A program made the position numbers and the translations under genes. Positions 1 to 5,137 of a stretch of 6,722 bases of DNA are shown here, one piece after another; within the stretch, counting starts at the first letter, position 1, and the number at the start of each line of letters is the position of its first letter. The notes beneath the pieces are model-generated. The model was not told the origin of the DNA. It did no database searches and saw nothing but the letters and a program-made list of their open reading frames with translations. Origin of the DNA: Myxococcales bacterium (GTDB lineage Bacteria; Myxococcota_C; UBA6777); the NCBI GenBank assembly GCA_027005175.1, contig JALTMC010000131.1, forward strand, positions 630-7,351. The letters are read 5' to 3'.

Positions 1-355
1 ATGGGTCTGTTGGATCTTTGCGACGACCCGCGAAGGATGTTGTGGTTGATGTGCTGGACGTAATCTTAAGGTTGTTGCAGGTGGGAACTGTCCATGCCTC
101 CAAGGCTCTGCGGATGGCTCGAATATCCGAACCATCTTTCACATCGGGAGCACCGTCTTGGTGAATCTCAACTTGTACCGGTAGTTTGTACCATCGAGCG
201 ACTTTGTTGCCTGCCTGCTTGGCCGTCGCCTGTACCTGGTAAGCCCAACTCAACGACGGAGCCCATACAGAGAGATAGAAAATCCCAACTGTGAGGCAAT
301 AAAAACCAAGTTTCTTCACAGCAAACTTCTTCCAATACGGTACTGTGGGACACAT
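1..355 (-). CDS. Exported protein, N-terminal part, matrixin-like secreted family (partial)
   Basis: The reading frame starts at ATG 353-355 and stays open to the window edge, giving 118 visible residues. A GAGG sequence lies five bases before the ATG. Residues 1-38 look like a signal peptide: lysines at 9-10 and 14-15, a hydrophobic core at about 16-33, and a likely cleavage after Ser-Trp-Ala (36-38). The mature start has WYKLPVQVEIHQDG, then an acidic GSDIRAIRRALEAW segment, then a lone Cys93 before a predicted strand. That pattern (strand, Gly-x-x-Asp, helix ending in Ala-x-Trp, Cys) recalls the start of secreted matrixin-like metalloproteases of myxobacteria and relatives. The catalytic HExxH would lie beyond the window, so protease activity is not shown. 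The frame is also open upstream into nusB, but the signal peptide favours this start. It is probably its own transcription unit. Confidence 0.62.
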   Translation of the reverse strand, partial: MCPTVPYWKKFAVKKLGFYCLTVGIFYLSVWAPSLSWAYQVQATAKQAGNKVARWYKLPVQVEIHQDGAPDVKDGSDIRAIRRALEAWTVPTCNNLKITSSTSTTTSFAGRRKDPTDP

Positions 356-545
356 CGTAACCTCGCTGCTTGCAGTGTAACTACTTGTGGAGATGAGAGA
401 GCATCTGTGGTTGAAACAAGAATCCCAAGTGCTTTTGCCTTGGGAGTGGTCACCTGTCTTCTGCTCACTACTGTAAACGTAGCTGGACAGAGTACGCAAG
501 AAGTTTCGGTTGAAATCGCTTTGAAGTTGTTTTGGAACAGGGTGT
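356..545. other. Spacer between nusB and the exported-protein gene
   Basis: This 190-base stretch has no recognisable gene. It holds the hairpin at 423-445 and the GAGG ribosome-binding site of the exported-protein gene near its left end. The minus-strand frame of the downstream gene has no stop across it, but the implied peptide is rich in Ser, Thr, Asn and Gln and looks non-coding. I could not identify a convincing promoter. Confidence 0.5.
423..445 (-). terminator. Hairpin after nusB, possible rho-independent terminator
   Basis: On the minus strand TCCCAAG and GC pair with GC and CTTGGGA around an AAAA loop, with one bulged A. This gives a nine-pair stem. It is followed by TTCTTGTTT, a fairly T-rich but interrupted tail. 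It lies about 100 bases after the nusB stop and before the next gene, where an operon end is expected. The tail is weak for an intrinsic terminator. The stem sequence is also partly shared with the glyA-nrdR spacer, so it may instead be a repeated hairpin element. Confidence 0.35.
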
Positions 546-1088
546 TCAGGAGCTTTTTGATTGTGAACTTGAGGAGTTTTGGTACACTCGATCGAGGATA
601 CCATTGACGAAGGAGCGAGATTGTCGATCCGCGTAGGATTTGCTGATCTCAATGGCTTCGTTGATCGCTGCTGCGGGAGGAACATCGGGGCAGAACAGCA
701 ACTCGTAGACACCTTGTCGTAAGATACTGCGATCCACTTGAGGCATTCGATGGAGCGGCCAACTCCGACTGGCCTTACGGATGGCCGTATCGATTTCTGT
801 CAGATTCTCCAAAACACCAGCCAACTGAGACATGGCAAATTGCTTGGCAGCGCGAAACTGTGTGGGTGGCATGGTGGATGCGTCTTCTTCCTGATCAAAC
901 GCTTTCCACATGGCAGGCTGATCCAAAGGATGTGGGTTTCTCTGTGGTGTCGCAAACATCGCCTCCCACACCGATGGCAAAGAAAATAACTGCCAGAACC
1001 GTAACAATGCTTGCTCTCGCTCAAAGGATGGTAGTCCATCAATAGCATACAATGCCATGAGCGCTAGTTCTCTTCCCTGTCGTCGCAT
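546..1088 (-). CDS. nusB: Transcription antitermination protein NusB
   Basis: NusB binds boxA RNA with NusE (ribosomal protein S10) and supports antitermination of rRNA transcripts in the cytoplasm. The 180-residue product starts with the typical basic RRQGRELALMALYAID helix. The second half is clearly NusB: LTEIDTAIRKAS, then WPLHRMPQVDRSILRQGVYEL, then AAINEAIEISKSYAD and FVNGILDRV. It is about 40 residues longer than the Escherichia coli protein. The extra length is mainly a linker at about residues 30-75, between the first helix and the conserved core, rich in Pro, Phe and Trp. A short Ser-rich tail follows residue 167. The start ATG at 1086-1088 is preceded by AAAGG seven bases away. It is the last gene of the riboflavin cluster, and the ribH-nusB pair is a common arrangement. 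Identity is secure. Confidence 0.95.
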   Translation of the reverse strand: MRRQGRELALMALYAIDGLPSFEREQALLRFWQLFSLPSVWEAMFATPQRNPHPLDQPAMWKAFDQEEDASTMPPTQFRAAKQFAMSQLAGVLENLTEIDTAIRKASRSWPLHRMPQVDRSILRQGVYELLFCPDVPPAAAINEAIEISKSYADRQSRSFVNGILDRVYQNSSSSQSKSS

Positions 1089-1124
1089 AAGGAAACCTTT
1101 ATTCGTTCTGCTTTCTGTATTCTA

Positions 1125-1236
1125 CGTCAAGTCTCTAGAACTGCTTAAGTCGATTAAGTTTCTAGAGCTGCTCAAGTCGATTAAGTCTCTGGATCTGCTC
1201 AAGTTGATTAAGTTTCTAGAGCTGCTTAAGTAGATT
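1125..1236. repeat. 27-bp tandem array at the ribH 3' end
   Basis: About four imperfect 27-bp units occupy 1125-1151, 1152-1178, 1179-1205 and 1206-1232, followed by a few bases of a fifth. On the plus strand each unit reads roughly GATTAAGTTTCTAGAGCTGC plus seven more bases. The rightmost unit covers the last ribH codons and its TAG stop at 1216-1218. The unit length is nine codons, so all copies stay in the ribH frame. Three of four carry TAG at the same position; the unit at 1179-1205 has CAG there instead. The array fills most of the ribH-nusB spacer. Confidence 0.9.
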
Positions 1237-1680
1237 GGCCATTTCGATGGTCGCCACTGTGGCTTCGGCACCTTTGTTGCCGAGCTTAGTGCCTGCTCGT
1301 TCGATCGCTTGCTCGATGGTGTCCGTGGTTAATATGCCAAATGCCACGGGTATATCGTATTTTAAGGCGACCTGGCTCACTCCTGATGTGACGGCTGATG
1401 TTACATAATCGAAGTGTGGTGTCGAGCCTCGAATCACGGCACCGAGCGCAACGATTCCGTCGTATGTTCCATGTTGGGCGAGCTTTTGACAAGCCAGTGG
1501 AAGTTCAAAGGCGCCAGGAACATGAACGACGGTTTGTTGTTCAGCATCAGCACCATGTTGAACCATACAGCCCATCGCTCCTTCCAAGAGGTGCTCACAA
1601 ATGAACGCATTAAAGCGACTGACAACAAACGCGAACTTGAGATCGCTGGCGACCAGATTTCCTTCAAAGGTTTGAGACAT
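1216..1680 (-). CDS. ribH: 6,7-dimethyl-8-ribityllumazine synthase
   Basis: RibH condenses 5-amino-6-ribitylaminouracil with 3,4-dihydroxy-2-butanone 4-phosphate to form lumazine, the penultimate step of riboflavin synthesis. The 154-residue length is typical. Visible family motifs are [10 protein letters not shown] (13-28 region, Phe23 in the aromatic stacking position), VPGAFELP (54-61), the phosphate-site [14 protein letters not shown] with His89 as the expected acid-base residue, and [14 protein letters not shown] (127-140). Members form pentamers or 60-subunit capsids; which applies here cannot be read from sequence. The ATG at 1678-1680 follows an AAGGGAAG ribosome-binding site and lies 34 bases after ribBA. 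The last residues NLLKQL and the stop are part of a 27-bp tandem repeat that continues downstream, which is unusual. Confidence 0.97.
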   Translation of the reverse strand: MSQTFEGNLVASDLKFAFVVSRFNAFICEHLLEGAMGCMVQHGADAEQQTVVHVPGAFELPLACQKLAQHGTYDGIVALGAVIRGSTPHFDYVTSAVTSGVSQVALKYDIPVAFGILTTDTIEQAIERAGTKLGNKGAEATVATIEMANLLKQL

Positions 1681-1714
1681 GTATTCTTCCCTTGGGACCG
1701 GGGTAATTGGGTGT

Positions 1715-2890
1715 TTAGGAGTCTTGTATTGTCACACTGTTGACTGTTTTGATTTTCGATGACAGCGCGGCTGAGGGGTTGTGCAAAGGCTTCTGGTCTG
1801 CGATGTGAAGGCCATATCCTTCAATCGCAGCGATTCGTTTTGGGTTGTTGGTGAGTAGACATAGGTTTTTGAGGCCCAGTCCAGCCAGGATCTGGGCACC
1901 AATCCCATACTCTCTCAAGTCCATGGGGGGGGTTGGATGATTTTGTCGATCTTCGTAGGACAGTAGGGAGTAAAACATATCAGAGCCATCTTGGCGGGAG
2001 TTGAGGTAGAGCAAGACTCCCTGGCCTTCTTCTTCGATGGTTGCGAGTGCTTGGCGGATATTCGGGGGACCATCTTGTCGGTGAAAGCCAAAGACATCGC
2101 CAAAGGTGTTGCTGCGATGGACACGAACCATGACTGTGTCATCGTCAGACCACTCTCCAACACAGAGGGCGATGTGATGTCTTCCATCTATGCGATCTTG
2201 GTACACAGCCGCACGGCACTCTGTGCGGCCTTCCAGAGTGAGACTGATCTCTTTGACCTTCTCTACAAATGATTCATTCTGCATCCGATACTCGATCATA
2301 TCAGCGATGCTTACAATGGAGAGCCCATGCTTCTTTGCAAACACTTCTAGATCGGGCATACGAGCCATGGTCCCATCTTCCCGCATGATCTCACAGATGA
2401 CGCCAGAGGGGTGAAGGCCCGCTAGGCGTGAAAGGTCCACAGAACCTTCGGTTTGCCCCGCACGTACGAGCACTCCACCGTCGCGGGCTCGCAGCGGAAA
2501 GATATGTCCTGGCCGAACCAATTCTGCCGGTTGTAGAGCTGGATCAATCGATTTTTGAATGGTGAGAGAGCGATCATAGGCGCTGATTCCTGTTGTAATG
2601 CCGTCACGTGCATCAACAGACACTGTAAACGCTGTTCCATAGGGAGTTTGGTTGTCTGTGTCATTGACCATCATAGGGAGAGCCAATTCGGCGCAGCGTT
2701 TTTCTGTGAGAGTTAAGCAGATCAAACCACGGGCATGGATGGCCATAAAGTTGATGGCTTCCGGTGTGATCATTTCTGCTGCCATACAGAGATCACCTTC
2801 GTTCTCTCGATCTTCATCATCCACCAGGATCACCATTTTGCCTTTGCGAATATCGTTGATGGCCTGCTGTACACGTTTTGTGGCAGTCAT
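1715..2890 (-). CDS. ribBA: RibBA: DHBP synthase with degenerate GTP cyclohydrolase II domain
   Basis: The start is set at ATG 2888-2890 ([10 protein letters not shown]), with AGGAG ten bases upstream; an in-frame ATG 14 codons earlier lacks a site and lies in a T-rich leader. The product has 391 residues. Residues 1-205 are 3,4-dihydroxy-2-butanone 4-phosphate synthase, which uses ribulose 5-phosphate: [11 protein letters not shown] (24-34), [24 protein letters not shown] and [11 protein letters not shown] are intact. At 144-149 the motif is AGQTEG where GHTEA is usual. Residues 206-391 match GTP cyclohydrolase II ([48 protein letters not shown]). However, the three zinc cysteines are replaced: SECLTG reads RSNTFG and RCDCG reads RQDGP. 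QEGRGIGL is also lost. I infer only the first activity remains. Domain decay of this kind is known in other RibBA proteins. Confidence 0.93.
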   Translation of the reverse strand: MTATKRVQQAINDIRKGKMVILVDDEDRENEGDLCMAAEMITPEAINFMAIHARGLICLTLTEKRCAELALPMMVNDTDNQTPYGTAFTVSVDARDGITTGISAYDRSLTIQKSIDPALQPAELVRPGHIFPLRARDGGVLVRAGQTEGSVDLSRLAGLHPSGVICEIMREDGTMARMPDLEVFAKKHGLSIVSIADMIEYRMQNESFVEKVKEISLTLEGRTECRAAVYQDRIDGRHHIALCVGEWSDDDTVMVRVHRSNTFGDVFGFHRQDGPPNIRQALATIEEEGQGVLLYLNSRQDGSDMFYSLLSYEDRQNHPTPPMDLREYGIGAQILAGLGLKNLCLLTNNPKRIAAIEGYGLHIADQKPLHNPSAALSSKIKTVNSVTIQDS

Positions 2891-2900
2891 GGTAGCTTCT

Positions 2901-2905
2901 CTCCT
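2901..2905 (-). promoter_or_regulatory. Ribosome-binding site that fixes the ribBA start
   Basis: AGGAG on the minus strand sits ten bases before ATG 2888-2890. This supports MTATKRV as the true N-terminus over the upstream in-frame ATG at 2930-2932, which lies in a run of TTTGATT repeats with no Shine-Dalgarno sequence and adds residues not expected for the family. Confidence 0.75.
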
Positions 2906-2919
2906 GTAAAAAAAGTACG

Positions 2920-2940
2920 AATCAAAAATCAAAAATCAAA
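2920..2940. repeat. Short AT-rich tandem repeat before ribBA
   Basis: Three copies of a 7-bp unit (ATCAAAA on the plus strand, TTTTGAT on the minus) stand next to each other. On the mRNA sense this gives a U-rich stretch followed by TACTTTTTTTACAGGAG. It may aid ribosome loading, as U-rich leaders bind protein S1, or it may be simple slippage sequence. Confidence 0.7.
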
Positions 2941-3133
2941 GAGCTATATAGGGAGTTGTTTCGGTAAAGTACGCTCAGGTTTCAACATCAGAGTGTGTTG
3001 TGCACAGCCTGATGTTCTTTCGAACACATCTCGCTTTCTCGATGGGGAATCTCTCTTGTTGGAGTGGATGCCCGGCTCGAAAATTGGCGGCATAGTGCCA
3101 CGATTGAAGGAGAGGTTCAATGATTCTTTTGGT

Positions 3134-4261
3134 TTATCTCTCCTTTCCGCTACTTTCAGGCCATTGTGGGGTTGCCTCCAGCAGGATGTCAGCTCCAAGA
3201 GGCTTTGTTGTCATCTCTTTGAGCTGCATGGCATCCGCCAACAACGCAGGTCCTGTAAAGCGAAAGGCCGGGCGTCCATCCGCCCCAACCAGCCAGGGTG
3301 TTAATACCAGATAGATGCGATCGACGAGACGAGCTTGTAAAAAGTTGCCGTGGACGGTGCCCCCCCCTTCAACCAGGAGCTGTTGTATCTCCTGGCGGTG
3401 CAGTTGTTGGAGCAACGCTTGTATGTCCACATGTCCTTGGGAGTCGGCGGGTAAGGAGAGAAGCGACACCCCTTGCTCTTGAAGCTTTTGTGCTTTGGGG
3501 TGTGTGGTCGATTCGAGGGTACAAACACATGTGCCAGAGGCCAAAGGTGGCTGGTAGAGCTGGGCGTCGAGCGGTGTCCGCAGATGGGAGTCAAGCACGA
3601 AACGCAAGGGATCTTGGCCTTCCACATGTCGAACATTCAAGGCTGGGTTGTCTGCTATGACTGTATTCGCTCCCACAAGGATCGCGTCAACTTGGTCGCG
3701 CATCTGGTGAGCCCACCTTCTTGCCTCCTTACCGCTCAGCCAGCGGGCATCTCCTGTTCGTGTGGCGATGCGTGCATCCATACTCATCGCGACCTTGAGG
3801 GATACCATCGGTCGATGCTGCTGAATGTAGGTAAAGTACGGTAAGTTGAGACTGTGACAACCCCTCTCTAAGACACCCACTGTCACCTTGATCCCTGCAT
3901 CGCGAAGTTGTGCGATACCCTGCCCATTCACTTTGGGGTTCGGATCCTGAATACCAACAACCACGTGCTTGATTCCGGAATGAATCACCGCCTCTGTACA
4001 AGGACCCGTACGACCGACGTGGCAACAGGGCTCCAGGTTTACATAGAGGATCGCACCTTCTGCTTTGCCGTTTACTTTTCGCAGCGCATCGATCTCACCA
4101 TGAGCTTCTCCCGCACGATGGTGGTATCCTTCCGCAAGGCAGTTGCCCTGCTCATCGATAATCACAGCTCCAACCATCGGGTTGGGGCTGGTTCTTCCCC
4201 GGGCTTGGGCTGCAAGTTCCAGCGCGCGTTGCATCCAGTGCTGATGCCTCTCTGTGCTCAC
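3134..4261 (-). CDS. ribD: Bifunctional riboflavin pyrimidine deaminase/reductase RibD
   Basis: RibD deaminates 2,5-diamino-6-ribosylamino-4-pyrimidinone 5'-phosphate and then reduces the ribose side chain with NADPH. The 375-residue length is normal. The N-terminal deaminase (about 1-147) shows TSPNPMVGAVI (24-34), HRAGEAHGEIDAL with zinc ligand His54 and Glu56, and EPCCHVGRTGPC with Cys79 and Cys88. The usual HAE is HGE here. The reductase (about 148-370) shows RPMVSLKVAMSMDARIAT, SGKEARRWAHQMR, DAILVGANTV, DNPALNVR and LLVEGGGTVHG. The start is GTG at 4259-4261, preceded by AAAGGAG at 4271-4277 with nine bases between. Its TAA stop follows a purine-rich GGAAAGGAGAGA that could serve as a ribosome-binding site, but no gene starts just after it. 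This fits loss of a downstream ribE. Codon use matches the neighbours. Confidence 0.96.
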   Translation of the reverse strand: MSTERHQHWMQRALELAAQARGRTSPNPMVGAVIIDEQGNCLAEGYHHRAGEAHGEIDALRKVNGKAEGAILYVNLEPCCHVGRTGPCTEAVIHSGIKHVVVGIQDPNPKVNGQGIAQLRDAGIKVTVGVLERGCHSLNLPYFTYIQQHRPMVSLKVAMSMDARIATRTGDARWLSGKEARRWAHQMRDQVDAILVGANTVIADNPALNVRHVEGQDPLRFVLDSHLRTPLDAQLYQPPLASGTCVCTLESTTHPKAQKLQEQGVSLLSLPADSQGHVDIQALLQQLHRQEIQQLLVEGGGTVHGNFLQARLVDRIYLVLTPWLVGADGRPAFRFTGPALLADAMQLKEMTTKPLGADILLEATPQWPESSGKER

Positions 4262-4270
4262 GCTATGTTA

Positions 4271-4277
4271 CTCCTTT
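4271..4277 (-). promoter_or_regulatory. Ribosome-binding site supporting the GTG start of ribD
   Basis: AAAGGAG on the minus strand lies nine bases before GTG 4259-4261. The GTG begins the family-typical STERHQHWMQRALELA segment, and no ATG close by does as well. Confidence 0.75.
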
Positions 4278-4340
4278 GGCTTCGTCGCAACTCACAGGAG
4301 GTGTGGCTTGGCTGCGTCGGCTTCTTGCAGTCCCCACCAC

Positions 4341-4397
4341 TGTTGTTGTTCTCATTGTTGTCGTGACCATTCTTGTTGTTGTTGTCATTGTCGTCGT
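4341..4397. repeat. GTT/AAC triplet-rich tract
   Basis: The plus strand reads mostly GTT, GTC and ATT triplets; the minus strand reads ACGAC and AACAAC runs. It lies in the nrdR-ribD spacer. In one minus-strand frame (a 60-codon open frame from ATG 4440 to TGA 4258) it encodes a low-complexity Asp/Asn-rich stretch such as DDNDNNNKNG. That open frame ends in a TGA overlapping the ribD GTG start, but it has no clear ribosome-binding site and no family resemblance, so I do not call it a gene. Confidence 0.7.
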
Positions 4398-4440
4398 AAA
4401 GACAGGGCATGTCGTGCTTTCGTGGTGAAGCATAGAGCAT

Positions 4441-4543
4441 GTCTACTTTTGGGTTATGCTTCCTACTTTTGGGTTATGCTTCCTGCTTTTGGGTTATGCT
4501 TCCTGCTTTTGGGTTATGCTTCCTACTCTTGGGCTCTGCTTCC
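4441..4543. repeat. 20-bp tandem array at the nrdR 3' end
   Basis: Five 20-bp units stand head to tail. On the minus strand the consensus is GGAAGCATAACCCAAAAGCA. The three inner copies (4464-4523) are almost identical, the leftmost agrees closely, and the rightmost copy (4524-4543) is more diverged and encodes the final residues of NrdR, giving GSRAQE before the stop at 4523-4525. A unit of 20 is not a multiple of three, so the frame shifts from copy to copy and stops appear within the array. Confidence 0.92.
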
Positions 4544-4996
4544 TTCTTTGTGCAGCAAGCTTTTTAGTTCTTCCATGAACTCTTCAATGTCTCGAAAATC
4601 CCGATACACACTGGCAAATCGCACATAGGCGACTTGGTCCATCTCCTGCAGACGCTCCATAACGATCTCACCAATGCGACGGCTCTCGATCTCTTTCTCG
4701 CTGCTTTGCATCAAATAACGCTCAATATTGCTCGCGATTTCTTCGATGACTTCCGTACTAATCGGGCGTTTTTGACAGGCTTGGTGGAGCCCACGAATGA
4801 TCTTGTGACGATGAAATTGTTCCCGCCGCCGATCTTTTTTGATCACCATCGGTAGCAAATCACCGATCTCTTCGTAGGTTGTGAATCGGCTGTCACAGCT
4901 CTCACAGACCCGTCGGCGACGGATCACAAATCCATCCTGCTTGCTGCGTGAATCAATGACTTTGGTATTCTCAGACGTACAAAATGGACATCGCAT
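4523..4996 (-). CDS. nrdR: Transcriptional repressor NrdR
   Basis: NrdR represses ribonucleotide reductase operons by binding NrdR boxes, and senses ATP/dATP through its ATP-cone. The 157-residue length is normal. The N-terminal zinc ribbon has Cys3, Cys6, Cys31 and Cys34 (MRCPFCTSENTKVIDSR, then RRVCESCDSRFTTYEE). The ATP-cone follows at about residues 49-139, with VIKKDRRREQF, IIRGLHQACQKRPIS, IEEIASNIE, IGEIVMERLQEMDQVAYVRFASVYRDF. The ATG at 4994-4996 has only a weak purine-rich stretch upstream (ACGAGAA), so it may depend on the structured spacer or on coupling for translation. The last codons belong to a 20-bp tandem repeat. glyA-nrdR-ribD is a common neighbourhood. No matching NrdR box was seen in this window, as expected if the targets are elsewhere. 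Confidence 0.97.
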   Translation of the reverse strand: MRCPFCTSENTKVIDSRSKQDGFVIRRRRVCESCDSRFTTYEEIGDLLPMVIKKDRRREQFHRHKIIRGLHQACQKRPISTEVIEEIASNIERYLMQSSEKEIESRRIGEIVMERLQEMDQVAYVRFASVYRDFRDIEEFMEELKSLLHKEGSRAQE

Positions 4997-5025
4997 TTCT
5001 CGTGGGTCTTTCTACAGTTTGGGTT

Positions 5026-5048
5026 GTTGGTTGTTGAAAGCAACCAAC
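5026..5048 (-). other. Perfect 8-bp hairpin upstream of nrdR
   Basis: GTTGGTTG and CAACCAAC pair perfectly around a seven-base loop. It lies 30 bases before the nrdR start. No T-run follows on either strand, so it is not a normal intrinsic terminator. Confidence 0.6.
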
Positions 5049-5061
5049 GCATTCTTTAGGG

Positions 5062-5111
5062 GAGAGCCCGTAAAGCCCAATGCCTTTCGGCTTGGGATAG
5101 AAGGGCTTCTC
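5062..5111 (-). other. Two-tier RNA hairpin between glyA and nrdR
   Basis: On the minus strand an outer stem pairs GAG and AGCCC (one bulged A) with GGGCT and CTC. A six-by-six internal loop follows. The inner stem is CCCAAGCC-GAAA-GGC-A-TTGGG (5076-5096), with a GNRA tetraloop and one bulged A. A smaller GGC-GAAA-GCC hairpin stands just before it at 5115-5124. No T-run follows. It may be a processing, stability or regulatory element between glyA and nrdR. Confidence 0.55.
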
Positions 5112-5115
5112 GATG

Positions 5116-5137
5116 GCTTTCGCCTTGGGAGTTGTCA
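5116..5137. repeat. Copy of a dispersed 22-bp sequence (also at 431-452)
   Basis: The 22 bases at 5116-5137 match those at 431-452 at 20 positions, same orientation. On the minus strand both begin TGAC, then CACTCCCAAGGC or AACTCCCAAGGC, then AAAAGC or GAAAGC. In the right copy the TGA is the glyA stop codon. The inner hairpin at 5076-5096 is a related third version. Confidence 0.6.

Larger units (their letters stand above)
2891..3133 (-). other. Structured 243-nt spacer between ribD and ribBA, ribE absent
   Basis: No open frame here resembles riboflavin synthase or another known protein. Reading the minus strand, the spacer holds a CATC/GATG hairpin at 3027-3044, a TGTTC-GAAA-GAACA hairpin at 3013-3026, and an AACATCAG/CTGATGTT hairpin at 2984-3016. 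The last two share bases 3013-3016 and cannot form fully at once. A U-rich leader and the ribBA ribosome-binding site follow. The FMN riboswitch core (GGTGAAATTCCC and ACCGGCGGT-type blocks) is not seen. In several related bacteria ribE lies between ribD and ribBA. Confidence 0.55.
4262..4522. other. Spacer between nrdR and ribD
   Basis: This 261-base stretch carries the 20-bp array on its right and the triplet tract in its middle. An 8-bp inverted repeat, GAAGCATA at 4427-4434 against TATGCTTC at 4455-4462, links the array to its left flank. The ribD ribosome-binding site is at its left end. No promoter could be recognised with confidence. Confidence 0.5.

Noticed and set aside
353-604. Upstream extension of the exported-protein frame into nusB
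   Set aside because: The frame is open to an ATG at 602-604, but the residues are low-information and the signal peptide with GAGG site at 355 gives a better start.
407-607. Plus-strand 66-codon frame with a hydrophobic, signal-like start
   Set aside because: It overlaps the nusB 3' end antisense, begins at GTG with a poor site and matches no family; likely chance.
1125-1236. CRISPR array
   Set aside because: Units are contiguous with no unique spacers and are derived from the ribH 3' end; the same reasoning applies to the array at 4441-4543.
2891-3133. FMN riboswitch before ribBA
   Set aside because: The conserved RFN blocks are not present on the minus strand; only local hairpins without the consensus were found.
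2944-3198. 84-codon minus-strand frame across the ribD-ribBA gap
   Set aside because: It starts inside ribD in another frame, has no riboflavin synthase motif (no MFTGII-like start) and looks like non-coding sequence.
2735-3304. 189-codon plus-strand frame
   Set aside because: Antisense to ribBA and ribD; no family features, and both sense genes are certain.
3425-3445. Fourth copy of the CTCCCAAGG hairpin motif inside ribD
   Set aside because: Only about ten bases match and there is no pairing arm; coding sequence explains it.
5026-5048. Intrinsic terminator between glyA and nrdR
   Set aside because: The stem is perfect but no T-run follows on either strand.
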